Notes: generated by a model from the letters alone, not told the origin. A DNA stretch of 64,000 nt from Sophora flavescens (GCA_030762895.1 CM061067.1:167398518-167462517); one strand, 5' to 3'. Numbered from the stretch's first letter, positions 25,201-34,745 are shown. Numbers and translations are program-made.

Positions 25201-26950
25201 CAAGGTTAAATCTATTGAAGGGTAGGTAAACCAGGCAATCTACATGTAAAAGTTTCGGGAAAAAAAGTCAAGTTTCCTTTTTAATGGATATGGGACTTGT
25301 TTTATCAAATCGTTAAATTTGTGATCTTTTGAAATGCTTTTGGTGAAATATCAACTCGTGCAATTTTTATCAGGAACGAGCAAGGGCACAGGAGGAACGA
25401 AAGCAGAATATAATGGAATACAGGAAGTTTTTGGAATCTTGTGACTTTATAAAGGTACATTTTCTTTAGTCCATTATATTTGCACATATTTTCTGTGATG
25501 TTAGAAATTCTGTTGATGCATGATGCATCCATCACTTTCCCTGTAGGCTAGCACACAGTGGCGAAAAGTTCAAGAACGATTAGAGGCTGATGAAAGATGT
25601 TCTCGTCTTGAGAAAATTGATCGCTTGGAAATATTCCAAGTAACTTTCTTTATTCAACTTCTTCACAATTAAATTTGACTTTCAGTCTAATTCAATTTCT
25701 GTAAAATTAAATTTTACTGTCAATATAATTTATGTGTTTCCTTTTAGGACTATTTACATGATTTAGAGAAGGAAGAGGAAGAGCAGAAGAAGATACAGAA
25801 GGTGCTGTTATTTTTATTCTTTATAAGTGGTCTATTGCACTCTAACTCCTACTTCTATTTTATTGACTAATCTCATCCTCTGTTCTCAAACAAAATAGGA
25901 GGAATTGAGAAAGACAGAACGTAAAAACCGCGATGATTTCCGCAAATTGATGGAAGAACATATTGCTGCTGGCATTCTTACAGCAAAAACTCAATGGCGT
26001 GATTATCACTCGAAGGATAACTGCCCATCTATTGTCATTTTCTTTTTTGTCTTGGATCAACTATTTGATCATGACCACCGTGAAGTTGTTGTTTTGGGTG
26101 GTCTTATAGGTGAAAGATTTACCTGCTTATCTAGCAGTGGCATCAAACACCTCAGGTTCAACTCCAAAAGACTTGTTTGAAGATGTTGCTGAAGAGCTAG
26201 AGAAACAAGTGAGTATGCTAAATTGTCTTTCTGGTTGGTTTTGAACTTTGTCTACTAATTTCATGGGCAAGGTTGCTTTGCAAATGCCAGACCTTCAAGT
26301 GTCCTTTTATTCTTTTTCCTACATAATTGGTTTTCAAAGTGCTTGGTAAGTTACATATTTTTGGTCATTTTAGGACCTCAAGTACTAAAGTTTCAATTTA
26401 TTGTTTTTTTCGAAGAAAAAGAATGGTTATTTGTTGATACTTTTAGGTTTTAATATGTCTTTAATACTAGTTAGAACATTTGAAGCTTGTGCACCCATAA
26501 GGATTTATTTCAACCTAGATGTATTAAAGATATTCCACGGCAACAGAAAATAAATTTGGATTCAAATGAGAAACTTCATTACTCATTATCTTACTATATT
26601 GAAATGATGTTGTTCCTTGACTCTAATGAGCTATAGGACTTTACTTTTATGCTTACTGAAAAACTTTACCATTGAAATTAGTGGTTCTAACTTCTAACAA
26701 AATGCCAATGTTCCTTCTTATTTGTATGTTACAGTATCATGAAGAAAAGAGTCAAATAAAAGATGCGGTGAAGTTGGCAAAGGTATGATGTATCAATTTT
26801 TAGTGGTTTTTGCTTTAAAAATATATTCTAATGTATACAATTTATCATACCCCTCAGATCACTTTGTCCTCAACTTGGACTTTTGAGGACTTCAAATCAG
26901 CTTTATCAAAATACATTAGCTCTCCACCTATATCTGATTTCAACTTAAAG
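14761..26950 (+). CDS. PRP40A-like: PRP40-like pre-mRNA-processing factor (WW and FF domains), 3' end missing
   Basis: PRP40 is a U1 snRNP-associated splicing scaffold in the nucleus; WW domains bind proline-rich partners such as branchpoint factors and FF domains bind phosphorylated polymerase II tail. Exons that join in frame: 14761-14793, 14938-15006, 15086-15415, 15495-15665, 15758-15834, 19051-19120, 21223-21275, 21365-21422, 21527-21894, 21987-22059, 22145-22240, 22359-22427, 22545-22622, 24380-24466, 24563-24597, 24724-24829, 25374-25454, 25547-25639, 25748-25801, 25899-26015, 26110-26208, 26735-26782, 26858-26950, about 786 codons. A Q/P-rich N-terminus precedes WW1 (DWIEH...SSWEKP, residues about 220-250) and WW2 (NWKEY...SKWLIP, about 257-285). 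FF domains start at about 467, 535, 600 and 675, with a partial fifth at the end. Plant homologues are roughly 950-1000 residues, so the final FF and charged tail are absent here. The intron after 26950 runs into mobile and viral DNA. One intron (26016) has an atypical donor. Confidence 0.92.
15990..18375. other. Probable insertion inside PRP40 intron (WW1 intron) with antisense exon-like pieces
   Basis: The intron between 15835 and 19050 is 3.2 kb, far longer than its neighbours. CATGGTTA at about 15993 and its complement TAACCATG at about 18363 bracket the extra DNA, and similar AATTCAATTC-type sequence lies inside both edges (16110, 18345). On the minus strand there are exon-like frames: 18093-17890 (begins MAASLVSLSS, transit-peptide-like), 17714-17520 (begins MTTQTPNSTL, with a hydrophobic segment) and 17052-16801. 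None is recognised. This may be a DNA transposon that captured gene pieces, or a nested gene remnant; I cannot decide. C-runs of 10-12 occur at 18162 and 18627. Confidence 0.4.
19121..21222 (+). other. PRP40 intron between WW1 and WW2 exons
   Basis: This 2.1-kb AT-rich intron has a GTGAGT donor and a TTGTTAG acceptor. No gene, RNA or mobile element was recognised in it. Confidence 0.7.
22262..22311. repeat. (CT)n(GT)n compound microsatellite
   Basis: A CT run followed by a GT run lies in the PRP40 intron directly after the exon ending at 22240. Confidence 0.95.
23066..23371. mobile_element. Stowaway-like MITE
   Basis: The 306-bp segment has terminal inverted repeats (CTCCCTCTGGACTCAATTAT at the left, its near-complement with two mismatches at the right) extending about 28 bp. 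TA dinucleotides flank both ends (23064-23065 and 23372-23373). The CTCCCTC terminus and TA target duplication are typical of Tc1/mariner-derived Stowaway elements. It lies in the PRP40 intron between the exons ending at 22622 and starting at 24380. Confidence 0.9.
26016..26109 (+). other. Intron with GA instead of GT at its 5' splice site
   Basis: Homology requires the exon to end ...HSK (AAG, 26013-26015) and resume VKDLP at 26110 after a normal TTATAG acceptor. The intron begins GATAACTG; no GT lies at the junction. Reading through gives 55 further codons before a stop at 26180, and out of the downstream frame. The change could be a tolerated GA-AG intron, a loss-of-function change or a sequence error. 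Confidence 0.65.
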
Positions 26951-27062
26951 GTAGGTACATCAGTGGCATCTAATTTTTTTCTTATGTTTTCTATGCTTCC
27001 CAATATTTAGTTTCTATACAAGTCTGCGTACTAGTCGGAAGATTATTTATTGCAATGTTCGG

Positions 27063-27285
27063 TGTTAGAGATAGTATAGTTTACAGTATTTGTAAACCCC
27101 TTAGCTGTCAGACAGCTGTTCCCCGTCTGTTATTTCAGTTAGATGCAGTTAGCATCATAACCATTTTTCCTTTCTGTTATTTCAGTTAGATGTAGTTAGC
27201 ATCATAACCGTTTTGCATAACTATATAAGGTGATCGCACACTGTAACAATTCAGAATCAATAATATGAGTTTCTCTTCTTCTACA
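27063..27285 (+). mobile_element. 5' LTR of a Ty1/copia element
   Basis: A short LTR begins TGTTAGAG and probably ends TCTACA. It contains CTATATAAGG (27221-27230) as a likely TATA box and a 46-bp-spaced direct duplication of TTCAGTTAGATGCAGTTAGC-type sequence at about 27136 and 27183. It lies 112 bp into the intron after the last visible PRP40 exon. No partner 3' LTR is in the window, so the end is inferred from the following primer site. Confidence 0.75.
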
Positions 27286-27311
27286 TTCTTTGTAATTCTA
27301 GAACTGTAATA

Positions 27312-27324
27312 TGGTATCTAGAGC
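27312..27324 (+). other. Primer binding site (initiator tRNA-Met type)
   Basis: TGGTATCTAGAGC matches the usual copia primer site TGGTATCAGAGC with one inserted base. It lies just before the gag ATG at 27342. Confidence 0.75.
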
Positions 27325-27341
27325 TTCTAGGTCCTGAAGCC

Positions 27342-28356
27342 ATGGCTTCCATCAATCCTTTCGCAAACCGTGGCACACCACAATTCACACCTTCCCATCC
27401 AATTTCATTGAAGCTCGATGACAATAATTTTCGGCAGTGGAAGCAGCAAATCGAAGGAGTTGTTCGTGGTCACAAACTCCAAAAGTACATCACAGATCCG
27501 CGAATTCCACCGAAGTTCCACACTGATGAAGATCGCGAAAATGATGAAGAGAATCCAGCATACAGTGATTGGGAGCAGCAAGATGCGTTGATCTCAACCT
27601 GGCTTCTTGCTTCGATTTCAGATTCGTTACTCACCAGAGTTGTTAATTGCGTTCATTCCTGGCAGATTTGGGATGAAATTCACAAGTATTTTCAAAGTTT
27701 GTTGAGCACCAAAGCTAGGCAACTGAGATCGGAAGTGCGAACACTAGCGAAAGGTAATCGCACGGTTTCAGAGTTCATCCTTCACGTTCGCACTCTTTCC
27801 GATTCTCTTCTATCCATCAGAGATCCGATTCCACCTCGGAATCTTTTGGAAGTGACACTCGAAGCACTTCCTGAGGATTTCGATCCTGTTGTAGCAGCGA
27901 TTAATAGCAAAAACGAGTTTGTGTCTCTCGATGAACTTGAATCGATTCTTCTAGCACATAGGCGTGAATCGAAAAGAACAAGAAGAGTGTTCTCCCCGAT
28001 TCTGTGTCCGTAAATCTCACTCAGTCATCAGCTCAAGGATCGAGTTCTGGAAACTTCACCAATTCCGTGAATTCCACCTCCTCAAACGCACCGTTTCAGA
28101 ATCCTTAGTTTCCAGAGAGCTATTCGCATGTTACTGGTGGAGATTCAGCAAATCGAGGAGAAGGCTTCCGTGGTAATCGAGGTGGCGGCCGCTACAGTGG
28201 TGGCAGGAATAGAGGTCGCGGTGGTGGTGGATGCTTCGGTGGGCGCTCCAATGTTCAGTGTCAAATCTGCAAAAAGTATGGCCATGATGCAAGTGTGTGC
28301 TATTATCGCCACTTAGGTTCCCATAATTCTGATCAGTACTATCATAGACCTCTTTA
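27342..28356 (+). pseudogene. Ty1/copia gag with frameshift and stop
   Basis: The frame from ATG at 27342 encodes a copia gag (UBN2-type, with LKLDDNNFRQWKQQI and DEIHKYFQSLL) for 223 residues, then stops at 28013. Sequence after about 27970 continues the gag in another frame: a G/R-rich stretch and a zinc knuckle CQICKKYGHDASVC (C-x2-C-x4-H-x4-C) at 28259-28300. An in-frame TAG follows at about 28354. The element belongs to the host genome's copia population and this copy cannot make full polyprotein. Confidence 0.9.
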
Positions 28357-28402
28357 GTATCAAAATTTCTCTAACCGGCAATACCAAAGACCACCCCTAC
28401 CT

Positions 28403-29456
28403 ATGCTTTCACAGCCTGCCAGGCCTCCTCCTTTTGCTCAACACTGTGCAGCACCACCTAGGCCACAACAGCCACAAGCCTTTCTGACAGGCACTGAGTC
28501 TCAGTTCAGCAACACTTGGTACCCAGACTCGGGGGCATCTCATCATGTCACTCCGGATCCCTCTAACCTGACTAAGACTGCCTCCTTGCCTGGCTCTGAG
28601 CAGGTCTACTTGGGAAATGACCAAGGTTTGTCGATTACCAAAGTTGGTTCCATGCAATTTACTACCCCTTCCCAACCCCACACTCAATTCACTTTACACG
28701 ATCTATTGCTTGTCCCTTCTATCACAAAAAATTTAATTAGTGTCAGTCAATTTGCTAGGGATAACCATGTATTTTTTGAGTTTCACCCTTCATTTTGCCT
28801 TGTCAAATCGCAGACTTCTTCTGAAGTTCTGCTACATGGTACAATCGAGGTAGATGGTCTCTACAAATTTGAAAATGTCTCCTGTCTAGGGTCAAGCCCT
28901 ACTACAGCTATGTCTTATTTTCCTGCTTGTAATTCAGTCAGTACAAATAATGTTGCCACTTGTAATTCTGTTTCCTTATTCAATGTAAATTCCAAAACTG
29001 ATGCATGTACTTCCACAAATATAGTGAATAATGATACAGTTGATTCCCATATGTCTCCAGTTTCTGTTTCTTATAAACTTTGGCACTCACGCCTAGGTCA
29101 CCCACACCATGATGCACTTAAATATGCACTTCAATCTTGCCGACTCCCCATTCCTCACAAAAATCCTATGAATTTTTGCCCTGCATGCTGCTTGGGTAAG
29201 GCACATCACCTCCCAGCTCCATCTTCCACCACTATCTACAAGTTTCCCTTTGAACTTGTAGTGTGTGATCTGTGGGGCCCTACTCCTTCCAAATATTCAT
29301 GTGGGTGCACCTACTTCTTAACTTGTGTGGATGCATACAGTCGGTTCACTTGGATTTTCCCACTGAAACAAAAGTCCGACACTTTCCCAATTTATTCAGT
29401 TTCGTGCTATGGTAGAACTCCAATTCAATACCAAAATCAAAGCTGTTCAAAGTGAT
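28403..29456 (+). pseudogene. Ty1/copia protease and start of integrase, truncated
   Basis: The open frame 28403-29455 carries the aspartic protease motif WYPDSGASHH, the GAG-pre-integrase segment KLWHSRLGHPHHDAL with the integrase zinc-binding His/Cys residues, and the integrase core start VCDLWGPTP and CVDAYSRFTWIFPL. A frameshift near 29395 precedes ...IKAVQSD, where the second catalytic Asp would lie. The sequence breaks there into a T12 run (29456-29467) and viral DNA. Reverse transcriptase, RNase H and the 3' LTR are not found anywhere to the right, so the viral block or a rearrangement replaced the 3' half. Confidence 0.92.
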
Positions 29457-29543
29457 TTTTTTTTTTTGGGGTTCAGTGGGTTTTAGGCCCATGGCCGAAT
29501 ATGGGAGTTCTAGTATTCATGATAATGCCATTGGTGTCTCGAG

Positions 29544-29551
29544 TATATATA
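29544..29551 (+). promoter_or_regulatory. Rep promoter TATA box, unit 1
   Basis: GAGTATATATAGGA lies about 65 bp upstream of the Rep ATG and recurs in the other units (31674, 34640s, 37404, 40009, 42645, 45226). Confidence 0.75.
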
Positions 29552-29615
29552 GGACACCATCCATCGATTCATTTAGAGTTTTTGAGTTCCACCAGACACC
29601 GATTGAGTCTGCCAC

Positions 29616-30657
29616 ATGGCACCACCTTAAAGGTTCAGGGTTTATGCTAATTTTTTTTTATTACTTATCCACATTGTTCATTGTCTCCTTCAGACGCTCT
29701 TTCCAAATTACAAAACCTATAGACACCTGTCAACAAAAAATCCATCCGTGTCTGCCAAGAACACCACGAAGATGGGAACCCACATCTCCACGTTCTCATC
29801 CAGTTCGGAGGAAAGTTCGACTGCAAGAATCCAATATGCTTCGACCAGGTATCCTTAACCAGGTCAGCACATTTCCATCCGAACATTCAGGGAGCTAAAT
29901 CAAGTTCGGATGTTAAACAGTATATCGAAAAAGAAGGAGTATTCGTGGACTAGGGAGAATTCCAGATTGATGCTAGAAGTGCTCGTGGTGGTCAACAATC
30001 AATACAGGTGGTATATGCAAAAGCATTGAACTCCGGTAATAAATGCGAGGCATTAAATGTCATTAATGAGCTAGATCCTAAATCATTTGTTTTACAGTTT
30101 CATAATCTAAATAGTAATTTAGATCGCATTTTCACTCCACCACGAGCAGAATATGTTCCCGTGTTCACATCTTTCTCCCTAACAGATGATATGAAACAAT
30201 GGTTGAGTGACAATTTATTATTTGAAGACGGTGCCACTGTGCGGCATGAAAGACCCAAGAGCATAATCATTGAGGGTGCTAGCAGGACAGGGAAGACTAT
30301 GTGGGCCCGTTCATTGGGTAAACATAATTATTTATGTAGACATCTAGATTTTAATCCACGTATTTACTCCAATGATGCTCAATATAAGGTCATTGATGAT
30401 GTCATTCCCAATTATTTAAAATTACAGAACTTGGAAGAAATAATTGGGGCCTAGAGGGACTGGCAAACAAACTGTAAGTACGGGAAACCAGTTCAAATTA
30501 AAGGCGGTATCCCGGCAATCGTGCTGTGCAATCCTGGTGAAGGGTCCAGCTATAAAGCCTTCCTCGATAAGGATGAAAATGAAGGGCTCAGAAATTGGAC
30601 CATCCATAATGCTTAGTTCGAGTTCATCGACGCCCCCTCTATCAAACCACAACATAA
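29616..30657 (+). pseudogene. C1: Rep (replication initiator) remnant, unit 1
   Basis: Rep nicks the origin by rolling-circle chemistry and acts as a helicase. The ATG at 29616 is followed by a TAA at codon 5 (29628). The HUH-type region is shifted out of frame. A TAG replaces a Trp codon at 29951, and another TAG stands at about 30452. Between them, 30008-30451 is open and carries the Walker A motif GASRTGKT (30275-30298) and the VIDDV Walker B-like motif. The same TAGs occur in unit 3, in the opposite block. The gene is dead. Confidence 0.93.
29772..29858 (+). pseudogene. C4: C4 remnant, unit 1
   Basis: C4 lies inside Rep in another frame and starts MGT, with a glycine at position 2 that suits N-myristoylation, as in known C4 proteins. 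Here a TAA after 28 codons truncates it; unit 3 shares the same stop. Units 2 and 5 keep longer frames. Confidence 0.75.
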
Positions 30658-30970
30658 TGCAACCAAGAAAAAGAAGTCGAGAAGAGTTAGAATCGACTTC
30701 CCATGTGGCTGTTCAAGCTATGTCCAACTCAACTGCAGAGGCATGAGATTCACGCACAAGGGAATCCATTACACGACATCAATTGGAGAATGGCGTCTAT
30801 ACCTGGGAGGTGCCAAATCCCTTCTATTTCAAGATCCTGGAACACAAAATTAGGATCTTCCCAACCAGCAACGACCTGATAACACTGGAGGTGAGGTTCA
30901 ACCACAACCTGCGAAAGAGACCGAGCCTTCACAAGTGCTACATGACATGGACAATCTGGACGACCTTGCA
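30573..30970 (+). pseudogene. C2/C3: TrAP and REn remnants, unit 1
   Basis: The overlapping transactivator (C2) and replication enhancer (C3) frames are both present. TrAP is recognised by the basic stretch and the Cys/His zinc-binding region FPCGCSSYVQLNC; it is out of frame with its start by a one-base change in a C/T-rich run at about 30640. REn sequence runs to the deletion joint at about 30970, where it meets inverted coat protein DNA. Confidence 0.85.
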
Positions 30971-31161
30971 CCAATCGTAGTGTCAATAGTGGAACCCTGT
31001 GTAAATTGATGGGCTTGAACTTTAATGGGCTGCCTTCTGAATACTACTGCTAGTTGAACCCTTGTGTTGAACCTGGGATTTGTGATTAGATTTGAACCCC
31101 TCTTGGTTCGAGGTTTCTTGGATACCCTGAAATATTGTGGAAGACTCCTCTTGTAAGGCAT
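30971..31161 (-). pseudogene. V1: Coat protein 5' fragment, unit 1
   Basis: The fragment starts ATG at 31161 (MPYKRSLPQ, basic) and remains open to the deletion joint, about 63 codons. The remaining three quarters of the gene is absent. Confidence 0.85.
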
Positions 31162-31276
31162 TGATCCTATCGATGAGATCCTGACTAGATCCAACCTCGG
31201 TTATGCCAATGGATATCTGCCTCAAAAGGGTTGCCAAGGCATATGAACCGGGACCAATCTCCACTTTAATCCACAT
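31022..31276 (-). CDS. V2: V2 open frame, unit 1
   Basis: An 84-codon frame overlaps the coat protein start in a different phase, as geminivirus V2 genes do; V2 proteins usually suppress silencing and aid movement. This copy begins MWIKVEIGPGS where other units have MGIKVEIGPGS. Identification rests on position, size and overlap; the protein itself is not similar to any V2 I recognise. Expression in the host is unknown. Confidence 0.7.
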   Translation of the reverse strand: MWIKVEIGPGSYALATLLRQISIGITEVGSSQDLIDRINALQEESSTIFQGIQETSNQEGFKSNHKSQVQHKGSTSSSIQKAAH

Positions 31277-31560
31277 TATTGATTTCCAAATTCGAATTTC
31301 GAATTTAAAGGGTGGAGCAGGTTATCCAAGCTCTGTATCCAACACCTGATTGACTGACAGGAAATGCTTTCCCTTTTGTTTTTCCTTTTCCTTTTCCGTA
31401 CCCGACAATTAATTTCCAAATTCGAGTTTCGAATTTAAAGGGTGGAGCAGGTTATCCAAGCTTTGTATCCAACACCTGATTGACTGACAGGAAATGCTTT
31501 CCCTTTTGTTTTTCCTTTTCTGTACCCGACAATTGATAGTGGTGGGGTCCACACAGTTGG
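31277..31560 (-). repeat. Duplicated intergenic leader, unit 1
   Basis: A stretch of about 130 bp (ATTTCCAAATTCGA... to CCCGACAATT) is present twice in tandem, at about 31280-31410 and 31412-31540. It separates V2 from the stem-loop. Confidence 0.85.
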
Positions 31561-31562
31561 GG

Positions 31563-31595
31563 GCGGCCATCCGATAATATTATAATGGTGGTCGC
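31563..31595 (-). promoter_or_regulatory. Degenerate replication-origin stem-loop, unit 1/2 boundary
   Basis: On the minus strand the loop reads TAATATTAT (31574-31582), one base from the canonical geminivirus nonanucleotide. One stem arm is intact; the other has substitutions. Confidence 0.85.
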
Positions 31596-31746
31596 ATAGG
31601 GCTTCAGTGGCTTTTAGGGCCAAGGCCCAATATAGGAGTTCTAGTATTCACAATAATGCCATTGGTGTCTCGAGTATATATTGGTCACCATCCACCAATT
31701 CATTTAGAGTTTTTGAGTTCCACCAGACACCGATTGAGTCTGCCAC

Positions 31747-32786
31747 ATGGCACCACCTAATAGGTTCAGGGTTTATGCTAATTTTTTTTATTACTTATCC
31801 ACATTGTTCATTGTCTCCTTTAGACGCTCTTTCCAAATTACAAAACCTATAGACACCTGTCAACAAAAAATCCAAAAAATCCATCCGTGTCTGCCAAGAA
31901 CACCACGAAGATGGGAACCCACATCTCCACGTTCTCATCCAGTTCGAAGGCAAGTTCGACTGCAAGAATCCAATATGCTTCGACCAGGTATCCTCAACCA
32001 AGTCAGCACATTTCCATCCGAACATTTAGGGAGCTAAATCAAGTTCGGATGTTAAACAGTATATCGAAAAGGAAGGAGTATTCGTGGACTGGGGAGAATT
32101 CCAGATAGATGCTAGAAGTGCTCGTGGTGGTCAACAATCAATACAGGTGGTATATGCAAAAGTATTGAACTCCGGTAATAAATGCGAGGCATTAAATGTC
32201 ATTAATGAGCTAGATCCTAAATCATTTGTTTTACAGTTTCATAATCTAAATAATAATTTAGATCGCATTTTCACTCCACCACGAGCAGAATATGTTCCCG
32301 TGTTCACATCTTTCTCCATAACAGATGATATGAAGCAATGGTTGGGTGACAATTTATTATTTGAAGACGGTGCCGCTGTGCGGCCAGAAAGACCCAAGAG
32401 CATAATCATTGAGGGTGCTAGCAGGACATGGAAGACTATGTGGGCCCGTTCATTGGGTAAACATAATTATTTATGTGGACATCTAGATTTTAATCCACGT
32501 GTTTAATCCAATGATGCTCAATATAACGTCATTGATGATGTCACTCCCAATTATTTTCAATTAAAGCACTGGAAAGAAATAATTGGGGCCTAGAGGGACT
32601 GGCAAACAAACTGTAAGTATGGGAAATCAGTTCAAATTAAAGGCAGTATCCTGGTAATCGTGCTGTGCAATCCTGGTGAGGGGTCAAGCTATTAAGCCTT
32701 ACTCGATAAGGATGAAAATGAAACATGACCATCCATAATGCTCAGTTCGAGTTCATCGACTCCCCCTCTATCAAACCACAACATAA
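31747..32786 (+). pseudogene. C1: Rep remnant, unit 2
   Basis: The ATG at 31747 opens MAPPNRFRVYAN, then the frame shifts in a T run at the motif I region. Later a TAG precedes motif III (about 32027), the Walker A motif reads GASRTWKT with Trp for the essential Gly, a TAA stands at 32504, and a TAG at about 32591. Sequence order and length match a Rep of roughly 350 codons. Multiple lesions rule out function. Confidence 0.93.
31911..32108 (+). CDS. C4: C4 open frame, unit 2
   Basis: A 65-codon frame starts MGTHIS within the Rep gene in another phase. Gly-2 suits N-myristoylation and the body is Ser/Thr-rich, as in C4 proteins, which interfere with host kinases and silencing. It is shorter than the unit 5 frame, and whether it is expressed is unknown. 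Confidence 0.6.
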   Translation: MGTHISTFSSSSKASSTARIQYASTRYPQPSQHISIRTFRELNQVRMLNSISKRKEYSWTGENSR

Positions 32787-33281
32787 TGCTGCCAAGAAAA
32801 AGAAGTCGAGAAGAGTTAGAATCGACTTCCCATGTGGTTGTTCAAGCTATGTCCAACTCAACTGCAGAGGCATGAGATTCACGAACAGGGGAATCCATTA
32901 CACGACATCAACTGGAGAATGGCGTCTATATCTGGGAGGTGCCAAATCCCCTCTATTTCAAGATCCTGGACCTCAAAATCAGGATCTTCCCAACCAACAA
33001 CGACCTGATAACACTGGAGGTGAGGTTCAACCACAACCAGCGAAAGAGACTGATCCTTCACAAGTGCTACCAGAAATGGACAATCTGGACGACCTTGCAT
33101 CCATTGACTGGGATTTTTTTTTACTAGAATTAGGTTCAATGTTCTTAGATTTTTTGAGGAAATTAGTGTAATTTCCATATATAATGTTGTAAGGGCAATC
33201 AGACATTATTTAATTGATGTATTAGGATTGCACATCCGTTCTGTACAACAATATTGTCATATTCAATGTAAAATTTATTGA
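32711..33281 (+). pseudogene. C2/C3: TrAP and REn remnants, unit 2
   Basis: A deletion near 32720 removes the TrAP start and joins the Rep C-terminal frame to TrAP (open frame 32725-33171, with the CGCSSYVQLNC zinc region). The REn frame is interrupted by a change in the T run at about 33112-33121. The REn stop at 33279 abuts the coat protein stop. Confidence 0.85.
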
Positions 33282-33989
33282 TCAAACATTCCTCATATGA
33301 AAATACACTATCCACTGTAGGGTTCCTAAGATCTCCTTAATGGGATTTACAATATACAAGTATAGAGCATTTCTCTGGATATTAGATAAATCAGCTGCTG
33401 TTCCCTCCTTAAAATCGGTATTACAAATGAACTTATGATACTTGTTCCAGTGGTATGTCAATCTACCAGTTGAGTAGGTTGAATCTCCAAACATATCAAA
33501 CTTGTGTTTACCAACAAGCCTGAAACGATCTCTCTGGCTGGGACCAATAAAAGCAGTTGCAACATTGTTACAAGATGTGGTGAACACAGACCCAAATGAT
33601 GGGAGGGTATCATCGGGCCTTATTTCCACAACCAACTTGATATAAACTGGAACCCTTGTCTTGTCTATACGGCTAGCATTATTTAATTTGAACTGGGTTG
33701 ATGCCTTGAAACCTGTGATCTGGATCCTATCAACATGCCTTTGATAGGGTGTAACCCCTAAAGGGATATTACTCACATGCCATACGGATACACTTACACC
33801 AATCCTAGTGTCAATAGTGGATCCCTATGTAAATTGTTGGCCTTGAACTTTAATGGGCTGCCTTCTGAATACCACTGGTCGTTGAACCCTTATGTTGAAC
33901 CTGTGATTTATGATCAGATTTGAACCCCCCTTGGTTCGAGGTTTCTTGGATACCCTGAAATATTGTGGAAGACTCCTCTTGTAAGGCAT
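33282..33989 (-). pseudogene. V1: Coat protein, unit 2, one nonsense codon
   Basis: The 236-codon frame from ATG at 33989 to the stop at 33282 is otherwise open but has a single TAG at 33825-33827 in place of a Gln codon. The same change is present in unit 4. The N-terminus is rich in Lys/Arg (nuclear-localisation and DNA-binding type). The rest contains no obvious whitefly-transmitted-begomovirus signature that I could identify. Confidence 0.9.
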
Positions 33990-34104
33990 TGATCCAATCG
34001 ATGAGATCCTGACTAGATCCAACCTCGGTTATGCCAACGGATATCTGCCTCAAAAGGGCTGCCAGGGCATATGAACCGGGACCAATCTCCACTTTTATCC
34101 CCAT
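33850..34104 (-). CDS. V2: V2 open frame, unit 2
   Basis: This 84-codon frame starts MGIKVEIGPGSYALA and overlaps the coat protein start by 140 bp. It is intact and nearly identical to the frame at 40207-40461. Confidence 0.72.
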   Translation of the reverse strand: MGIKVEIGPGSYALAALLRQISVGITEVGSSQDLIDWINALQEESSTIFQGIQETSNQGGFKSDHKSQVQHKGSTTSGIQKAAH

Positions 34105-34531
34105 TATTGATTTCCAAATTCGAATTTCGAATTTAAAGGGTGGAGAGGGTTATCTAAGCTCTGTATCCAACACCTGATTGACTGGCAAGAAAAGCTTTCC
34201 CTTTTGTTTTTCCTTTTCCGTACCCGACAATTGATAGTGGTGGGGCCCACATAGATGGGGGCAACCAATCGATGAGATCTTGACTAGATCCAACCTCGGT
34301 TATGCCAATGGATATCTGCCTCAAAAGGTCTGCCACGGCATATGAACCGGGACCAATCTCCACTTTAATCCCTATTGTTGATTTCCAAATTTGAATTTTG
34401 AATTTAAAGGGTGGAGCGGGTTATCTAAGCTCTGTATCTAACACCTGATTGACTGGCAGGAAATGCTTTCCCTTTTGTTTTTCCTTTTCCGTATCCGACA
34501 AATGATAGTGGTGGGGCCCACACAGTTGGGG
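34105..34531 (-). repeat. Rearranged intergenic region with a partial extra V2, unit 2
   Basis: Reading away from the stem-loop, a normal leader leads into the first third of a V2-like frame (34363 to about 34265). This jumps back into leader sequence before the complete V2 at 34104. About 270 bp of leader and V2 start are thus present twice. Confidence 0.85.
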
Positions 34532-34565
34532 GCGGCCATCCGGTAATATTATAACGGATGGCTGC
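34532..34565 (-). promoter_or_regulatory. Replication-origin stem-loop with canonical nonanucleotide, unit 2
   Basis: On the minus strand TAATATTAC (34543-34551) sits in a 12-nt loop closed by an 11-bp GC-rich stem with one mismatch. Rep of geminiviruses nicks between the last T and AC-type junction of this nonamer. Confidence 0.93.
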
Positions 34566-34745
34566 ATTGGGCTTCAGTGGCTTTTAGGCCCAAGGCCCAA
34601 TATAGGAGTTCTAGTATTCACAACAATGCCATTAGTGTCTCGAGTATATATAGGACACCATCCACCGATTCATGTAGAGTTTTTGAGTTCCACCAGACAC
34701 CGATTGAGTCTGCCACATGGCACCACCTAAAAGGGGTTTATGCTA
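34566..34745 (+). other. Rep promoter and first codons at the inversion centre
   Basis: A short seventh copy of the Rep promoter (TATA at about 34643) and Rep start (ATG 34717) is cut after about six codons, with a small deletion. It then joins the intergenic region of unit 3 in reverse orientation. GCCCAAGGCCCAATA on the left and its near-complement at 34748-34765 mark the mirror symmetry. Confidence 0.88.

Larger units (their letters stand above)
29468..31594 (+). other. EVE unit 1 (left block, internally deleted)
   Basis: From the truncated Rep promoter at 29468 the unit runs through Rep, C4 and TrAP/REn, then jumps at about 30970 directly into the 5' third of an oppositely oriented coat protein gene. 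This deletes the REn end and the 3' two thirds of coat protein. V2 and the intergenic region with stem-loop complete it at 31594. Confidence 0.9.
31596..34565 (+). other. EVE unit 2 (left block, near full length)
   Basis: This unit contains all expected genes in order: Rep, C4, TrAP and REn on plus, coat protein and V2 on minus, then a rearranged intergenic region and the stem-loop at 34532-34565. Its length of about 2.97 kb includes about 270 bp of duplicated intergenic/V2 DNA. Confidence 0.92.
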
